Positions 33,505-43,065 are shown, counted from the stretch's first letter. The stretch: 64,000 nucleotides of DNA from Dyadobacter sp. LHD-138 (GCF_030929615.1 NZ_JAVFVU010000029.1:62001-126000); one strand, 5' to 3'. Program-made: numbers and translations. The notes: generated by a model from the letters alone, not told the origin.

Positions 33505-34206
33505 ATGTTTCTTCGACATATTCCCAACGCGCTCACCTGTCTTAATCTGCTTTGCGGATGTCTGGGCGTAGTGGAGGCGTTTCACAATAATATTCTTTTA
33601 TCCTGCTGGCTTATCGGCATCGCCCTCGTTTTTGATTTTTTTGACGGGTTTGCGGCCCGGCTTTTAAAGGTAAGTTCTCCTATTGGACGGGACCTGGATT
33701 CTTTGGCCGATATGGTTACTTTCGGACTTTTGCCGTCGATCATTATTTATCAATTGCTGATGCAGAGCATTCCAGACCTGATGGGTATCTGGAAAGCCTA
33801 CCCTGCCTTTTTAATTGCCATTTTTTCGGCAATCCGTCTGGCTAAATTCAACAATGATCCGCGCCAAAGTGATTCCTTTATTGGTGTACCTACACCGGCA
33901 AATGCATTACTGATCGCCTCACTCCCGATTATTATTTCACAGGATGAAAGCTGGAAACCGCTGATTGTCAACACCAATAACCTGTTGATATTAACCGTGG
34001 TTATGTCTTACCTGTTGGTGGCTGAAATAAAACTGCTTGCTTTGAAGTTCAAATCTTTTGGCTGGCAGGGAAATGAATTGCGCTATACGTTCATGATTCT
34101 TACGGTGCTGCTGCTGGCATTTTTCAAAATCCTGGCTATTCCACTGATATTAATCGTCTACCTCAGTTTATCGGTTACCGCCAATCTTGTGAAAAAGAAC
34201 GCCTGA
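33505..34206 (+). CDS. pssA: CDP-diacylglycerol-serine O-phosphatidyltransferase
   Basis: 233 residues from the ATG at 33505, which begins right at the usual FLRHIPNALTCLNL; the TTG at 33493 is less likely. The CDP-alcohol phosphotransferase motif is complete with D44, D47, G48, A51, R52, G61, D65 and D69. The rest is hydrophobic with about six to eight membrane helices. It makes phosphatidylserine, the precursor of phosphatidylethanolamine, at the inner membrane. No psd gene is adjacent. Confidence 0.92.
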   Translation: MFLRHIPNALTCLNLLCGCLGVVEAFHNNILLSCWLIGIALVFDFFDGFAARLLKVSSPIGRDLDSLADMVTFGLLPSIIIYQLLMQSIPDLMGIWKAYPAFLIAIFSAIRLAKFNNDPRQSDSFIGVPTPANALLIASLPIIISQDESWKPLIVNTNNLLILTVVMSYLLVAEIKLLALKFKSFGWQGNELRYTFMILTVLLLAFFKILAIPLILIVYLSLSVTANLVKKNA

Positions 34207-34352
34207 ATTGGTAACAAGAACTTTTTGTTGCAAATTTGTGCTCATTCCAACGGATTTTTTATTATATCAGTAAACTGACGTACAGTCTTTTGGGGTAAAA
34301 AAATTAAATTTCGCCTGGCAAAACCGGGCTTTTAGTACAAAATAAATTCTGC

Positions 34353-35354
34353 ATGACATTTTCGCGTATTACCGGCCTTGGCTACTATGTTCCTGAAAAC
34401 ATTGTAACAAACAATGACCTGACAAAATGGATGGACACGTCCGACGAATGGATACAGGAACGCACCGGAATTAAAGAGCGCCGTTATTTTGAGTACGGAA
34501 AAGATACCAATTACAGCATGGCAGCGGCGGCTTCCAGGCAGGCACTGGAAAGGGCCGGTTTGACACCCGATGATGTTGACGTAATTGTTTATGCCACCAT
34601 AACACCGGATTATTTTTTCCCAGGATCTGCTTTTTTGATGCAGCGTGAGCTCAGAATGGACGGCAAACCGGTTTTTGATATTCGTCAGCAATGTTCGGGG
34701 TTTGTATATGCCCTGTCGATTGCCGATCAGTTCATCAAATCGGGCATGTATAAAACTGCGCTGGTGGTAGGCTCGGAAATTCAGTCATCCTGGATCGACA
34801 AAAGTACGGCGGGCAGGAACACGGCTGTTATTTTCGGTGATGGGGCGGGCGCGGCTGTCGTTCAGGCGACCCAGGATCCAAATCACCGCATTTTGTCCAC
34901 ACATTTACACGCTGACGGACGGTTCGCCGAAGATTTGTTCGTGCGTGAACCCGGCAGCAGCCGTGCGGGCAGGACAGCAACGACGGAAATGATTGAAGAA
35001 GGCGGCTTTAACGTACATATGAATGGGAATACCGTTTTCAAACATGCGATCGTACGTTTTGGGGAAGTAATCAACGAAGCGCTGGAAGCGAACGGCTTTC
35101 AGGCATCGGATGTAAACGTGCTGGTTCCGCATCAGGCCAATATCCGTATCAGCGATTACGTAAGACAACAAATGGGGCTTTCCGAAGAACAGGTGGTCAA
35201 TAACATTCAGCGTTTTGGCAATACTACGGCAGCTTCAATTCCCATTGCGATGGCAGAAGCCTGGGAAGAAGGCAGAATAAAAGAGGGTGATCTGGTGTGT
35301 CTGGCGGCTTTTGGAAGTGGTTTTACCTGGGCTTCGGCACTGATAAAGTGGTAA
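34353..35354 (+). CDS. fabH: 3-oxoacyl-ACP synthase III
   Basis: 333 residues. The Cys-His-Asn triad is intact: C114 in RQQCSGF, H260 in VPHQANIRI and N290 in FGNTTAAS. The DTSDEWIQERTGI opening is typical. It starts fatty-acid synthesis by condensing acetyl- or branched acyl-CoA with malonyl-ACP. It stands apart from plsX/rpmF, so it may be a second FabH of the genome with a special primer preference (inference). The neighbour pssA is also a lipid gene. Confidence 0.93.
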   Translation: MTFSRITGLGYYVPENIVTNNDLTKWMDTSDEWIQERTGIKERRYFEYGKDTNYSMAAAASRQALERAGLTPDDVDVIVYATITPDYFFPGSAFLMQRELRMDGKPVFDIRQQCSGFVYALSIADQFIKSGMYKTALVVGSEIQSSWIDKSTAGRNTAVIFGDGAGAAVVQATQDPNHRILSTHLHADGRFAEDLFVREPGSSRAGRTATTEMIEEGGFNVHMNGNTVFKHAIVRFGEVINEALEANGFQASDVNVLVPHQANIRISDYVRQQMGLSEEQVVNNIQRFGNTTAASIPIAMAEAWEEGRIKEGDLVCLAAFGSGFTWASALIKW

Positions 35355-35477
35355 ATTTTATCAGAGGTTAAAAAAGGAGAGTTTTTTTGTAAATATAAGG
35401 AAATAGAAAAGTACATTTGTATCAGGGAAATGGATTGAAACAAATTCATTCTCCCTCTGCCACTCTCCTCCTCAATA

Positions 35478-35837
35478 TTAATACTGTCCCGTTGTCAGCA
35501 TCACCAACGTGCAAGCTTCAATTGGTACGATATTTTTAGCAATTAAAATGTTTTCAAATTCGCGATTTTCTGTACCAGGATTGAAAATTACACGTTTTGG
35601 TTTTAGCGAAACAATATAATCGTAATAAATCGTTTGAATGGTTGGATTGATATATAAGGTAACCGTGTCAATATTTTCCCAGGCCAGAGGCTGAATATGG
35701 ATTTCCTGACCTGCTGCAAGCCCTTTTCTACGGCCAAGCAGTAAAACAGAATATCCCTTCGCCTTTAGTTTTTGGGCCGCCAGGAACGAATATCTTGCCG
35801 GATTATCTGAAGCGCCAATGATGAGAGTATGTTTCAT
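35478..35837 (-). CDS. CoA-binding domain protein
   Basis: 119 residues, a single Rossmann CoA-binding domain of the CoA_binding_2 type: LIIGASDNPARYSFLAAQKL at the start (the Gly-Ala-Ser nucleotide loop), KGYSVLLLGRR, IDTVTLYINPT and the ending EACTLVML. This small cytoplasmic family is widespread and its role is not established. It is convergent with fabH and divergent from the NUMOD4 gene. Confidence 0.88.
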   Translation of the reverse strand: MKHTLIIGASDNPARYSFLAAQKLKAKGYSVLLLGRRKGLAAGQEIHIQPLAWENIDTVTLYINPTIQTIYYDYIVSLKPKRVIFNPGTENREFENILIAKNIVPIEACTLVMLTTGQY

Positions 35838-35987
35838 TTGATGGCTTTAATTAGAAAAAGAGATGAATAAACCTTTTTTTGCCTTTTAAACGTTCAATAA
35901 AAGTATTAAGTCTTCAACGTTATAGTATTACTTAACAGTAACAATAAATTTAAAAAAGTTTTCAATTCAATAATCGAATGTTAAACA

Positions 35988-36560
35988 ATGAATGAGCCAA
36001 CGATAAGCCGGAGTTTTTGGAATGAGAAATGGGCTAAAATAAAGTTCGATGAAATCGAAAATCCGCCCCACTATGAAGTTTCTAATTACGGAAGACTTAA
36101 AAGTTTTCAAAATAATCCTAAGGACGGTGCAATAATAAAGGGGTCAGTAATTCAGGGTTATCGCTCTTTGAATATCCGCGCAGCCGGAGGCAAGACGATC
36201 AACAGATATGTACACAAACTGGTAGCCGAGTATTTTGTAGAGAAGACAAGTGACGAACATACTTTTGTAATTCACACGGATTTTGAAAAACAAAACAACT
36301 ACTACGAGAATTTAAGATGGGTTACAAAAACAGAAATGATCGATCACAATCGTGAAAACCCTGCTTTTATCAACCGTGTTATTCCACGCAGAACAAAAAA
36401 TTACAAGCTGACAGAAAGCAAGGTTAGAATCATCAAGAAATTGCTTAAAAATGACAATAACCGTCTGAAAATGATTGCAAAGCAATTTGGAATCACCCAT
36501 ACGCAATTGAACAGGATCCGGTCAGGAGAAAACTGGAAACATGTAACCATTGAGGACTAA
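35988..36560 (+). CDS. NUMOD4 / HNH-like protein with C-terminal HTH
   Basis: 190 residues. Residues about 12-45 (KWAKIKFDEIENPPHYEVS followed by NYGRLKSF) are a NUMOD4 DNA-binding motif. Residues about 70-120 (YVHKLVAEYFV, then IHTDFEKQNNYYENLRWVT) match the HNH nuclease core of phage-type homing endonucleases; the usual N-H-I-D-G is I-H-T-D-F here, but the His and the N-N/N pair remain. The C-terminus (RIIKKLLKNDNNRLKMIAK, QFGITHTQLNRIRSG) is a helix-turn-helix. It may be a domesticated nuclease or a DNA-binding protein. No intron, intein or phage gene is nearby. Confidence 0.78.
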   Translation: MNEPTISRSFWNEKWAKIKFDEIENPPHYEVSNYGRLKSFQNNPKDGAIIKGSVIQGYRSLNIRAAGGKTINRYVHKLVAEYFVEKTSDEHTFVIHTDFEKQNNYYENLRWVTKTEMIDHNRENPAFINRVIPRRTKNYKLTESKVRIIKKLLKNDNNRLKMIAKQFGITHTQLNRIRSGENWKHVTIED

Positions 36561-36584
36561 AAGTAAAATAAGCAACCGGTTATG

Positions 36585-36881
36585 CTATTTCTTCTCAAGG
36601 GAAGAAACCGTATAACCGCTCCCGTTCATACCCTCTTCGTAATCTACCAAAACACCGAGAACGTACATTAAATGCCGTTTGTCAATAATCACTTTAATAC
36701 CATCAATTTTATAGATCTGATCAAAGTCAGACGCCGTATCAAAACCAAGTAAAAACGTACCACTACACCCTCCTCCGCGCAAGCCTACCCGAAGACCGTA
36801 GGTGTCAGGAATTTTATTGGCTTCTAACGTCGTAGCGATTTCAAGCTTTGCCTTGTCTGTGATCTGTATCGGGTTCTCCAT
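36585..36881 (-). CDS. HesB/IscA-like protein lacking the C-terminal Cys pair
   Basis: 98 residues from the ATG at 36881; the frame extends to a TTG at 36893. The fold signature is clear: ITDKAKLEIATTLEAN, GLRVGLRGGGCSG with Cys39, and KVIIDKRHLMYVLGVLVDYEEG. A-type Fe-S carriers need three Cys, one here and two in a C-terminal C-G-C; this protein stops at GSGYTVSSLEKK, just before that motif. So it may bind iron or a cluster differently, or have another job. Convergent with the NUMOD4 gene. Confidence 0.8.
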   Translation of the reverse strand: MENPIQITDKAKLEIATTLEANKIPDTYGLRVGLRGGGCSGTFLLGFDTASDFDQIYKIDGIKVIIDKRHLMYVLGVLVDYEEGMNGSGYTVSSLEKK

Positions 36882-37131
36882 GAATTCTCGCAATAAAATT
36901 TCCTCTCAAAAACGATTCTGAGGCACCGTGACCGAGTCAGCATGCCGAGGAATAAACAATAAATAAAAGCAGGCCTTTATAGCATAAAACGACAGCGGAG
37001 ATAAAGGTTTGCTAGAAGCTAACAGCAAATCGGTTTTTAGAATTCGCAATTAATTCAATTTCTTCCTTCTAATTTTCAGTTATCTTGTATTTTTGCGTTT
37101 CTTTCCGCAATCTAATACCCTTATTAAAGCT

Positions 37132-37653
37132 ATGGAGTTTTATTCGTTTATTACCGTCATGATACTGGGAGCTATTGTAACCTATGGCATGTATCTGACC
37201 ATTACCACAGTAGCCGATAAAGTTTTTGAAAAACAAAAATTTGATATACACCACAAAAATACTGAAATAACACTGCCGCTTCGTTTACAGGCTTACGAAC
37301 GTATGTGTCTTTTTTTAGAACGAATTACACCCAGTAATCTGTTGTTAAGGCTGGCACCCTCCGCTTCCAACGCACTGGAATTGCAGCAGATACTGCTGCA
37401 CGAAATCCGTGAGGAATTTAACCACAACCTGGCGCAGCAGATTTATATCAGCAACGATGCCTGGGGCCAAATTGTTAATGCAATGAACGAAATTGTTTCG
37501 GTGGTCAACCAGGCAGCAGCCGAAATTCCATCAGAAGCACCGGCATCTGAGCTGGCAAAGAAGATTTTTGCACAGGTCATTCAAAAAGAAATACAACCCA
37601 CCACCCATGCGCTTGTTTTTCTGAAACAGGAAATTCAGGGTGTGTTTAAATAA
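37132..37653 (+). CDS. Conserved Bacteroidota protein with one N-terminal membrane helix
   Basis: 173 residues from the ATG at 37132. A -7 box TATTTTTG lies at 37088-37095, and the in-frame TTG at 37093 falls inside it, so it is not the start. One membrane segment (about residues 5-28) is followed by a soluble, mostly helical part: LPLRLQAYERMCLFLERITPSN, LLLRLAPSASNALELQQ and an amphipathic C-terminus. I recognise it as a conserved but unnamed family. It precedes mutS2 by 87 bp and may be co-transcribed. Confidence 0.75.
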   Translation: MEFYSFITVMILGAIVTYGMYLTITTVADKVFEKQKFDIHHKNTEITLPLRLQAYERMCLFLERITPSNLLLRLAPSASNALELQQILLHEIREEFNHNLAQQIYISNDAWGQIVNAMNEIVSVVNQAAAEIPSEAPASELAKKIFAQVIQKEIQPTTHALVFLKQEIQGVFK

Positions 37654-37740
37654 AATCATTATCCTGCCAGGGGAAAACGGATTAAGAAGATCTGTTTTGA
37701 AATAAATCCGCTGGCGGTTCCAAAATTCGAAATACCAGAA

Positions 37741-40149
37741 ATGTTATACCCCAATACAATTGAACAAAAATTAGGTTTTGACAAACTCCGCGAGCTACTC
37801 AAAGAAGCATGTATAAGTCCATTAGGGCGCGGCTATGTTGAAAAAATCCGGTTTTCGGATAATTTCGGCATGGTTGAAAAACTTGTCAGTCAAACCGCCG
37901 AAATGAAAAGGGTGATGGAGATCGGAGAAGATTTCCCGTCTCAGAATTACCTTGATGCTACGCCTTATTTAAAACGCGCCGCGATTGAAGGCATGTTGTT
38001 GACACTGGCCGAGTTTTCGGACCTTAAAGCTTCTTTGCAAACCATCCGTTTATGCCTCCGTTTTTTTGCAAACCAGGAGCCGGATTCATTTCCATTGCTG
38101 AGCGAATATGCCAAAACAGTCAAAGTTGACAAGGCAATAACCGATGCGATCGATAAGATTATCGATGACCGCGGGCAGATACGCGATACCGCTTCGCCCG
38201 AATTGGCACGGATTCGCAGACGGTTAATTTCCGAACAGGCTGGTATTCGTAAAAAGCTCGATGCGATGCTTCGGACCGCCAAAAATAGCGGATGGATCAG
38301 TGAAGATGTTTCCCTGACGGTCAGAAACGGCCGTATGGTCATTCCATTGGCCGCCGAACACAAACGCAAACTGAAAGGTTTTGTCCACGATGAGTCCTCT
38401 ACCGGACAAACGGTTTTCATTGAACCAACGGATGTTTTTGAATCAAACAATGAAATCCGCGAACTGGAATACGAGGAGCGCCGGGAGATCAACCGGATCC
38501 TGATGCATCTGACCGATCAGCTCAGACCTTTTGTCCCTGATTTGCAAAAAGCCTATGGATTTTTGGGGTTAATGGACTTTCTGAGAGCAAAGGCAAAAAT
38601 TGCCATTCAGATGAACGCCACCAACCCGACTTTTGTCAATAAGCAGGTGGTCGAATGGAAGGACGCCCGGCATCCGCTGCTGCATTTGTCGTTTCAAAAA
38701 CAAGGAAAAAAAGTTGTTCCGCTTACGATTGAATTGCAGGACAAACAGAGAATCCTGATTGTTTCCGGACCTAATGCGGGAGGAAAATCAGTCTCGCTAA
38801 AAACGGTCGGTTTGATCCAGTATATGCACCAATGCGGACTTCTGGTCCCGATGGCTGACGGCTCAACGATCGGCTTTTTCCAGAATATTTTTATTGATAT
38901 TGGTGACGAACAATCGCTGGAAAATGATTTGAGCACGTATAGCTCGCACTTAACCAATATGCGTCATTTCCTCACGCTCGCAAATAAAAGAACTCTCTTT
39001 CTGATCGATGAATTTGGAACGGGAACCGAACCCGGCCTGGGCGGCGCTATTGCCGAAGCGATTCTGGAAGATCTGACAAAATCGGGAGCTTATGGCGTGA
39101 TCAACACCCATTATACCAATCTTAAGGTTTTGGCAGACAAAACCGACGGTCTGGTAAACGGTGCCATGCGTTTTGACGGAGAACACCTTGAACCCATTTA
39201 CCAGCTGGAAATTGGCCGGCCGGGAAGTTCTTTTGCTTTTGAAATTGCTTCAAAAATCGGTTTGCCGAATGCGGTGATAAACCGCGCGAAAGATAAGCTT
39301 GGTAAACAGCAGGTAAATTTTGAAAAATTACTGAAAGAACTGGATATCGAGCGGAAGGTTTTTGCAGAGAAAAATATCGAGTTGGGTATCAAAGAAAGGA
39401 AGCTTGCACAACAGCTTTCGGAATACACAAAACTCAAATCAAATCTGGAAAACAACGAGAAAAAACTGGTTAACGAAGCGAAGCAGAAAGCCAAGAATTT
39501 GCTGTCTGATGCCAACCAGCTGATCGAAAATACCATCCGGGAGATTAAGGAAAATAAAGCCGAAAAGGAAAAAACCAAAACAGTTCGGACTGAGCTTGAA
39601 AAGTTTAGCAAAAAGAATCTGGTTATTGAGGAAGTCGAAGAGCAACCTTCCGAAGACAATGTTTTTGAAGCCGAAGACGGTGCAATAACCGTGGGAAGTT
39701 ATGTTCGGATTGTCGGGCAGACAGCCATTGGAGAGGTGCTCGTTTTGAAAGGCAAAGATGTGGAAATCCGCATCGGCGACCTGAAATCCAATATCAAACT
39801 CAATCGTCTGGAAAAAGTTTCTAACAAAACTTATAAGGTTGCAACGGGCGAGAAAAAACTGAAAACGACTTCCAAGGGCATCGATCTGAATGAACGGATG
39901 ATGAATTTCAGTTTTAACCTGGATATCCGTGGGAAACGCGGCGAAGAAGCTTTGGGTGTACTGGATTCATTTATGGATAATGCCATCATGCTCGGCTACG
40001 ATGAGCTTCGCGTCGTACACGGCAAAGGAGACGGTATTTTGAGGACACTGGTTCGGAATCACCTGCGTGGTTATTCCCACGTTTCTAATATGCAGGACGA
40101 ACATCCGGACCGTGGCGGTGCCGGTGTTACCATTGTAAAATTGAAATAA
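37741..40149 (+). CDS. mutS2: MutS2-family endonuclease with Smr domain
   Basis: 802 residues. Core and lever domains (about 1-320) lead to the MutS ATPase with Walker A GPNAGGKS (343-350), Walker B FLIDEFGTGTEP and the downstream TNTHY-like signature. A coiled coil rich in Lys/Glu (about 510-630) follows, then a C-terminal Smr nuclease domain with LDIRGKR (from 727) and HGKG (H760). MutS2 suppresses recombination and in some bacteria rescues collided ribosomes. Cytoplasmic. Complete length. Confidence 0.95.
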   Translation: MLYPNTIEQKLGFDKLRELLKEACISPLGRGYVEKIRFSDNFGMVEKLVSQTAEMKRVMEIGEDFPSQNYLDATPYLKRAAIEGMLLTLAEFSDLKASLQTIRLCLRFFANQEPDSFPLLSEYAKTVKVDKAITDAIDKIIDDRGQIRDTASPELARIRRRLISEQAGIRKKLDAMLRTAKNSGWISEDVSLTVRNGRMVIPLAAEHKRKLKGFVHDESSTGQTVFIEPTDVFESNNEIRELEYEERREINRILMHLTDQLRPFVPDLQKAYGFLGLMDFLRAKAKIAIQMNATNPTFVNKQVVEWKDARHPLLHLSFQKQGKKVVPLTIELQDKQRILIVSGPNAGGKSVSLKTVGLIQYMHQCGLLVPMADGSTIGFFQNIFIDIGDEQSLENDLSTYSSHLTNMRHFLTLANKRTLFLIDEFGTGTEPGLGGAIAEAILEDLTKSGAYGVINTHYTNLKVLADKTDGLVNGAMRFDGEHLEPIYQLEIGRPGSSFAFEIASKIGLPNAVINRAKDKLGKQQVNFEKLLKELDIERKVFAEKNIELGIKERKLAQQLSEYTKLKSNLENNEKKLVNEAKQKAKNLLSDANQLIENTIREIKENKAEKEKTKTVRTELEKFSKKNLVIEEVEEQPSEDNVFEAEDGAITVGSYVRIVGQTAIGEVLVLKGKDVEIRIGDLKSNIKLNRLEKVSNKTYKVATGEKKLKTTSKGIDLNERMMNFSFNLDIRGKRGEEALGVLDSFMDNAIMLGYDELRVVHGKGDGILRTLVRNHLRGYSHVSNMQDEHPDRGGAGVTIVKLK

Positions 40150-40281
40150 GGCTGAGAAAAGAAAGCCTTATTCTATGAGCCCGAATATAGTTCGAGAAGG
40201 CCATGCGGATGTTGAGATGACTATTCAGCCTTTATCTGACCTAGTCTTGCATGCCGATTGCCAGAAGCAACCGCTACAATC

Positions 40282-40320
40282 GAAAAATGTCTGCCATAAT
40301 GATTATGACAGACATTTTTC
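40282..40320. terminator. Bidirectional terminator between mutS2 and the MFS gene
   Basis: A perfect 12-bp outer stem (40282-40293 with 40309-40320) with an inner ATAAT/ATTAT stem. A and T runs lie inside the arms. Located between convergent genes. Confidence 0.8.
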
Positions 40321-40341
40321 AATATATGATTATCCCCTTTA

Positions 40342-41580
40342 TCAGTGAACTCCTACCGTCGATGCAGCAGCTACCGGTTTACGGTTTTTCATCCAAAAGA
40401 ACAGAATACCAAACGCAACGACCAATATGGCTGGAAAAGCGATCATGGTGCTTAGTGTCGCCTGTCCGGCAGCCAATGCTAACTCATCTCCTGTTAAGCC
40501 TTTTGCTGCTGCCTCTGCTGTATCCGAATCGATCCAGCCACCGATGATCGGCTGAAAAATTGCAGTGGATAACATACCCACACCACCAATGATGGACATA
40601 CCAAGTGCCCCACTCAATGGCACATGCTGCGCAATGAATCCTACCATCGTCGGCCAGAACAAACCAACACCAAATGCGAATATCACCGCTGCAAAGTATG
40701 CCATTGGGCCCGTTACCGTACTAAACATATAGATACCTATGGCCGTTAAAATGGATGCCGTCCATAGAATTCCAGTATCTCCTAATAATTTAACAACCGG
40801 CGCAGCGAAGAATCTCATCACGGCCATTAAACCGGTTACCAAAGCCAATATCAACATTGGGCTTGCTCCACTCTTACTCATGATCATACCTGTCCACTGC
40901 TGTGGTCCAAATTCTGAAATTGCTGTAAAAGCCATGCAGAAGAATATAAACAAGAAAAGCGGTGTGAACATGGCTTTAACATTCTCTCCAATTGAGCTTA
41001 CGCCATCAATATGTGATTTAGGAAATGCTTGTCCCCAGAACAAAAATGCATAAATAATTGTCGGGATCATGATTACCCATATCTGTGCTTCCCATCCCAG
41101 TCCTGCGTCAGTCATGAATTTAGAAATAAGGCTTCCTACAACAATTCCTCCCGGGAACCACATGTGAAAACGATTCAGCATCTTGTTCATTTTCAAACCA
41201 GTATACGCATCAGCAATCATTGGATTACATGCTGCTTCTGTACAACCATTTCCAATTCCTATGAAGAAAGTAGAAATCAACAACCCAGCGTAACCACCTG
41301 CATAGATGGTCATGATAATCCCGATCGCGTGACATAGGAAAGCAACTTGCATTATGATTTTTGGACCCACGGTATGATAAACGAGCCCTCCAACGACCAT
41401 TGACAAGGGCATACCCAAAAATGCCATAGAGTTGATAAGTCCCAGCTGCGCGGCAGTAAGATTGAACTCGGTACCAAGCTGAGACAGGATCCCGGCACGT
41501 ATACTGAATGAAAAAGCTGTGGTAATAAGCGCAAAACAACTTGCGTTAAAAAGCCGTGAGCTATTAATTGGTTGAGACAT
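40342..41580 (-). CDS. MFS transporter, probably for sugars
   Basis: 412 residues with about 12 hydrophobic helices in two halves and a cytoplasmic loop near the middle. GGLVYHTVGPK after the second helix is the MFS A-type loop. NRFHMWFPGG and EFGPQQWTG are polar pieces inside helices typical of sugar and nucleoside symporters of this size. It imports a solute across the inner membrane. It is divergent from the Gfo/Idh/MocA operon (225 bp apart), so a sugar or keto-sugar feeding those enzymes is a fair guess. Confidence 0.88.
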   Translation of the reverse strand: MSQPINSSRLFNASCFALITTAFSFSIRAGILSQLGTEFNLTAAQLGLINSMAFLGMPLSMVVGGLVYHTVGPKIIMQVAFLCHAIGIIMTIYAGGYAGLLISTFFIGIGNGCTEAACNPMIADAYTGLKMNKMLNRFHMWFPGGIVVGSLISKFMTDAGLGWEAQIWVIMIPTIIYAFLFWGQAFPKSHIDGVSSIGENVKAMFTPLFLFIFFCMAFTAISEFGPQQWTGMIMSKSGASPMLILALVTGLMAVMRFFAAPVVKLLGDTGILWTASILTAIGIYMFSTVTGPMAYFAAVIFAFGVGLFWPTMVGFIAQHVPLSGALGMSIIGGVGMLSTAIFQPIIGGWIDSDTAEAAAKGLTGDELALAAGQATLSTMIAFPAILVVAFGILFFWMKNRKPVAAASTVGVH

Positions 41581-41727
41581 GCTTTTGTATTGGTTAAAAT
41601 ATTTGAGAGTGATTAATTACGGTATTCGGGGTACCAATATTATTTAAGTTTTTCACAGAAAAAACAAATATTGAACAAATCTACTGATCTATCTACTTTT
41701 TGAGGCACATTTTTTCTACGTTAAATA

Positions 41728-41735
41728 TATCTTTG
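41728..41735 (+). promoter_or_regulatory. -7 box of the first Gfo/Idh/MocA gene
   Basis: TATCTTTG fits the TAnnTTTG consensus 70 bp upstream of the ATG at 41806. The same local sequence TATATCTTTGTA occurs before the second Gfo/Idh/MocA gene. No clear -33 box at 19 bases. Confidence 0.5.
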
Positions 41736-41805
41736 TAAGAAGTAAGAGTCATAGATACTACTCTTTATAGGTATAAAATCTTTTAAAAACTTTAAACCCA
41801 GAGGA

Positions 41806-42954
41806 ATGTCACGAAAGATAAGGATGGGTATGGTGGGAGGAACACTTGACGCTTTTATTGGAGGTGTTCACCGCCGTGCGGCTATCATGGACGGAGAAAT
41901 CGAACTTGTTTGCGGTGCTTTCAGTTCGTCTCCCGAAAAATCAAAGGAAACAGGAAAAGCTCTTTACTTGCCCGAAGACCGCGTTTATGCTAATTTCGAA
42001 GAGATGATTCTCAAAGAAAAACAGCTTCCGGAAGGAGAACGTATGGATTTTGTGGCTATTGTGACCCCAAACCATGTACACGCCGCACCAACGAAACTGG
42101 CGCTTGAAAATGGTTTCCACGTGGTATGCGACAAGCCTATCACGCTGACGATTGAAGAAGCCGAGGAAATCGTTGCGCTGGTTGAAAAAACCGGACTGGT
42201 TTTCTGTCTTACGCATAACTACACCGGATATCCCATGGTAAAAGAAGCGAAAGAAATGATCGCTTCGGGTGCCATTGGAAAAGTTCGTAAAGTCATTGTT
42301 GAATATCCCCAGGGCTGGTTGTCGACACTTGTTGAAGTGACGGGCAACAAACAGGCTGCATGGCGCACAGACCCAAGTAAGTCCGGGGCCGGCGGTGGAT
42401 TAGGCGACATTGGTACCCATGCCGAAAATCTTGCTGAATATATTACCGGATTAAAAATCACACAACTTTGCGCCGACCTTACGATTTTTGTCGAAGGCCG
42501 TCAGCTGGATGATGATGCAAACATTTTGCTGCGCTTTAATAACGGAGCAAAGGGAATTCTGCAAAACAGTCAGATTGCAAACGGTGAAGAAAACGACCTG
42601 AACATCCGTGTTTATGGCGAAACAGGCGGTCTGCAATGGAAGCAAATGGAGCCCAACACGCTGGTCCATAAAACCCAGCAGGGTGTAAGGCTGATCCGTA
42701 CCGGGGTAGGAAATCTTTCAAAAGCAGCCCAGGTCCATACCCGTATCCCGGCCGGTCACCCGGAAGGCTATTTCGAGGCTTTTGCCAATCTTTACCGCAA
42801 TTTTGCAATCCACGTTCGTGCCCACTGGGATGGTAAAAAAGCCGATCCGGTTTATGATTTCCCATCAGCGCAAGACGGCTTACGCGGTATGAAATTCGTA
42901 AACACCGTGATTGCCTCTGATAAATCTGACACAAAGTGGACTACTTTTGAGTAG
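41806..42954 (+). CDS. Gfo/Idh/MocA-family oxidoreductase
   Basis: 382 residues; an AGAGGA site precedes the ATG at 41806. An N-terminal Rossmann domain (MGMVGGTLDAFIGGVHRRA) is followed by VCDKPIT, where the common E-K-P is D-K-P with the catalytic Lys kept. GGLGDIGTHAENLAEYITG carries the conserved D-x-x-x-H. These enzymes oxidise or reduce sugar hydroxyls with NAD(P). Compared with the next gene it has an altered nucleotide loop. It lies in a locus with an MFS transporter, a second Gfo/Idh/MocA enzyme and an isomerase. Confidence 0.92.
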   Translation: MSRKIRMGMVGGTLDAFIGGVHRRAAIMDGEIELVCGAFSSSPEKSKETGKALYLPEDRVYANFEEMILKEKQLPEGERMDFVAIVTPNHVHAAPTKLALENGFHVVCDKPITLTIEEAEEIVALVEKTGLVFCLTHNYTGYPMVKEAKEMIASGAIGKVRKVIVEYPQGWLSTLVEVTGNKQAAWRTDPSKSGAGGGLGDIGTHAENLAEYITGLKITQLCADLTIFVEGRQLDDDANILLRFNNGAKGILQNSQIANGEENDLNIRVYGETGGLQWKQMEPNTLVHKTQQGVRLIRTGVGNLSKAAQVHTRIPAGHPEGYFEAFANLYRNFAIHVRAHWDGKKADPVYDFPSAQDGLRGMKFVNTVIASDKSDTKWTTFE

Positions 42955-42981
42955 ATATCAGAAAAAAACGTGTTTGAGGAT

Positions 42982-43015
42982 CGGAACTTGTTCCGGTCTT
43001 CGCGCTATATCTTTG
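42982..43015 (+). promoter_or_regulatory. Promoter with overlapping palindrome before the second Gfo/Idh/MocA gene
   Basis: A -7 box TATCTTTG (43008-43015) lies 51 bp before the ATG at 43066. A perfect palindrome with CGGAAC and GTTCCG arms and a 2-base centre (42982-42995) covers the place of the -33 element. It could be an operator for a sugar-responsive repressor, or a weak hairpin ending the upstream transcript. Confidence 0.45.
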
Positions 43016-43065
43016 TATATCCACAATCTTTTTTAAATATTTTTCACAATCCTTTTACCTTGTTT

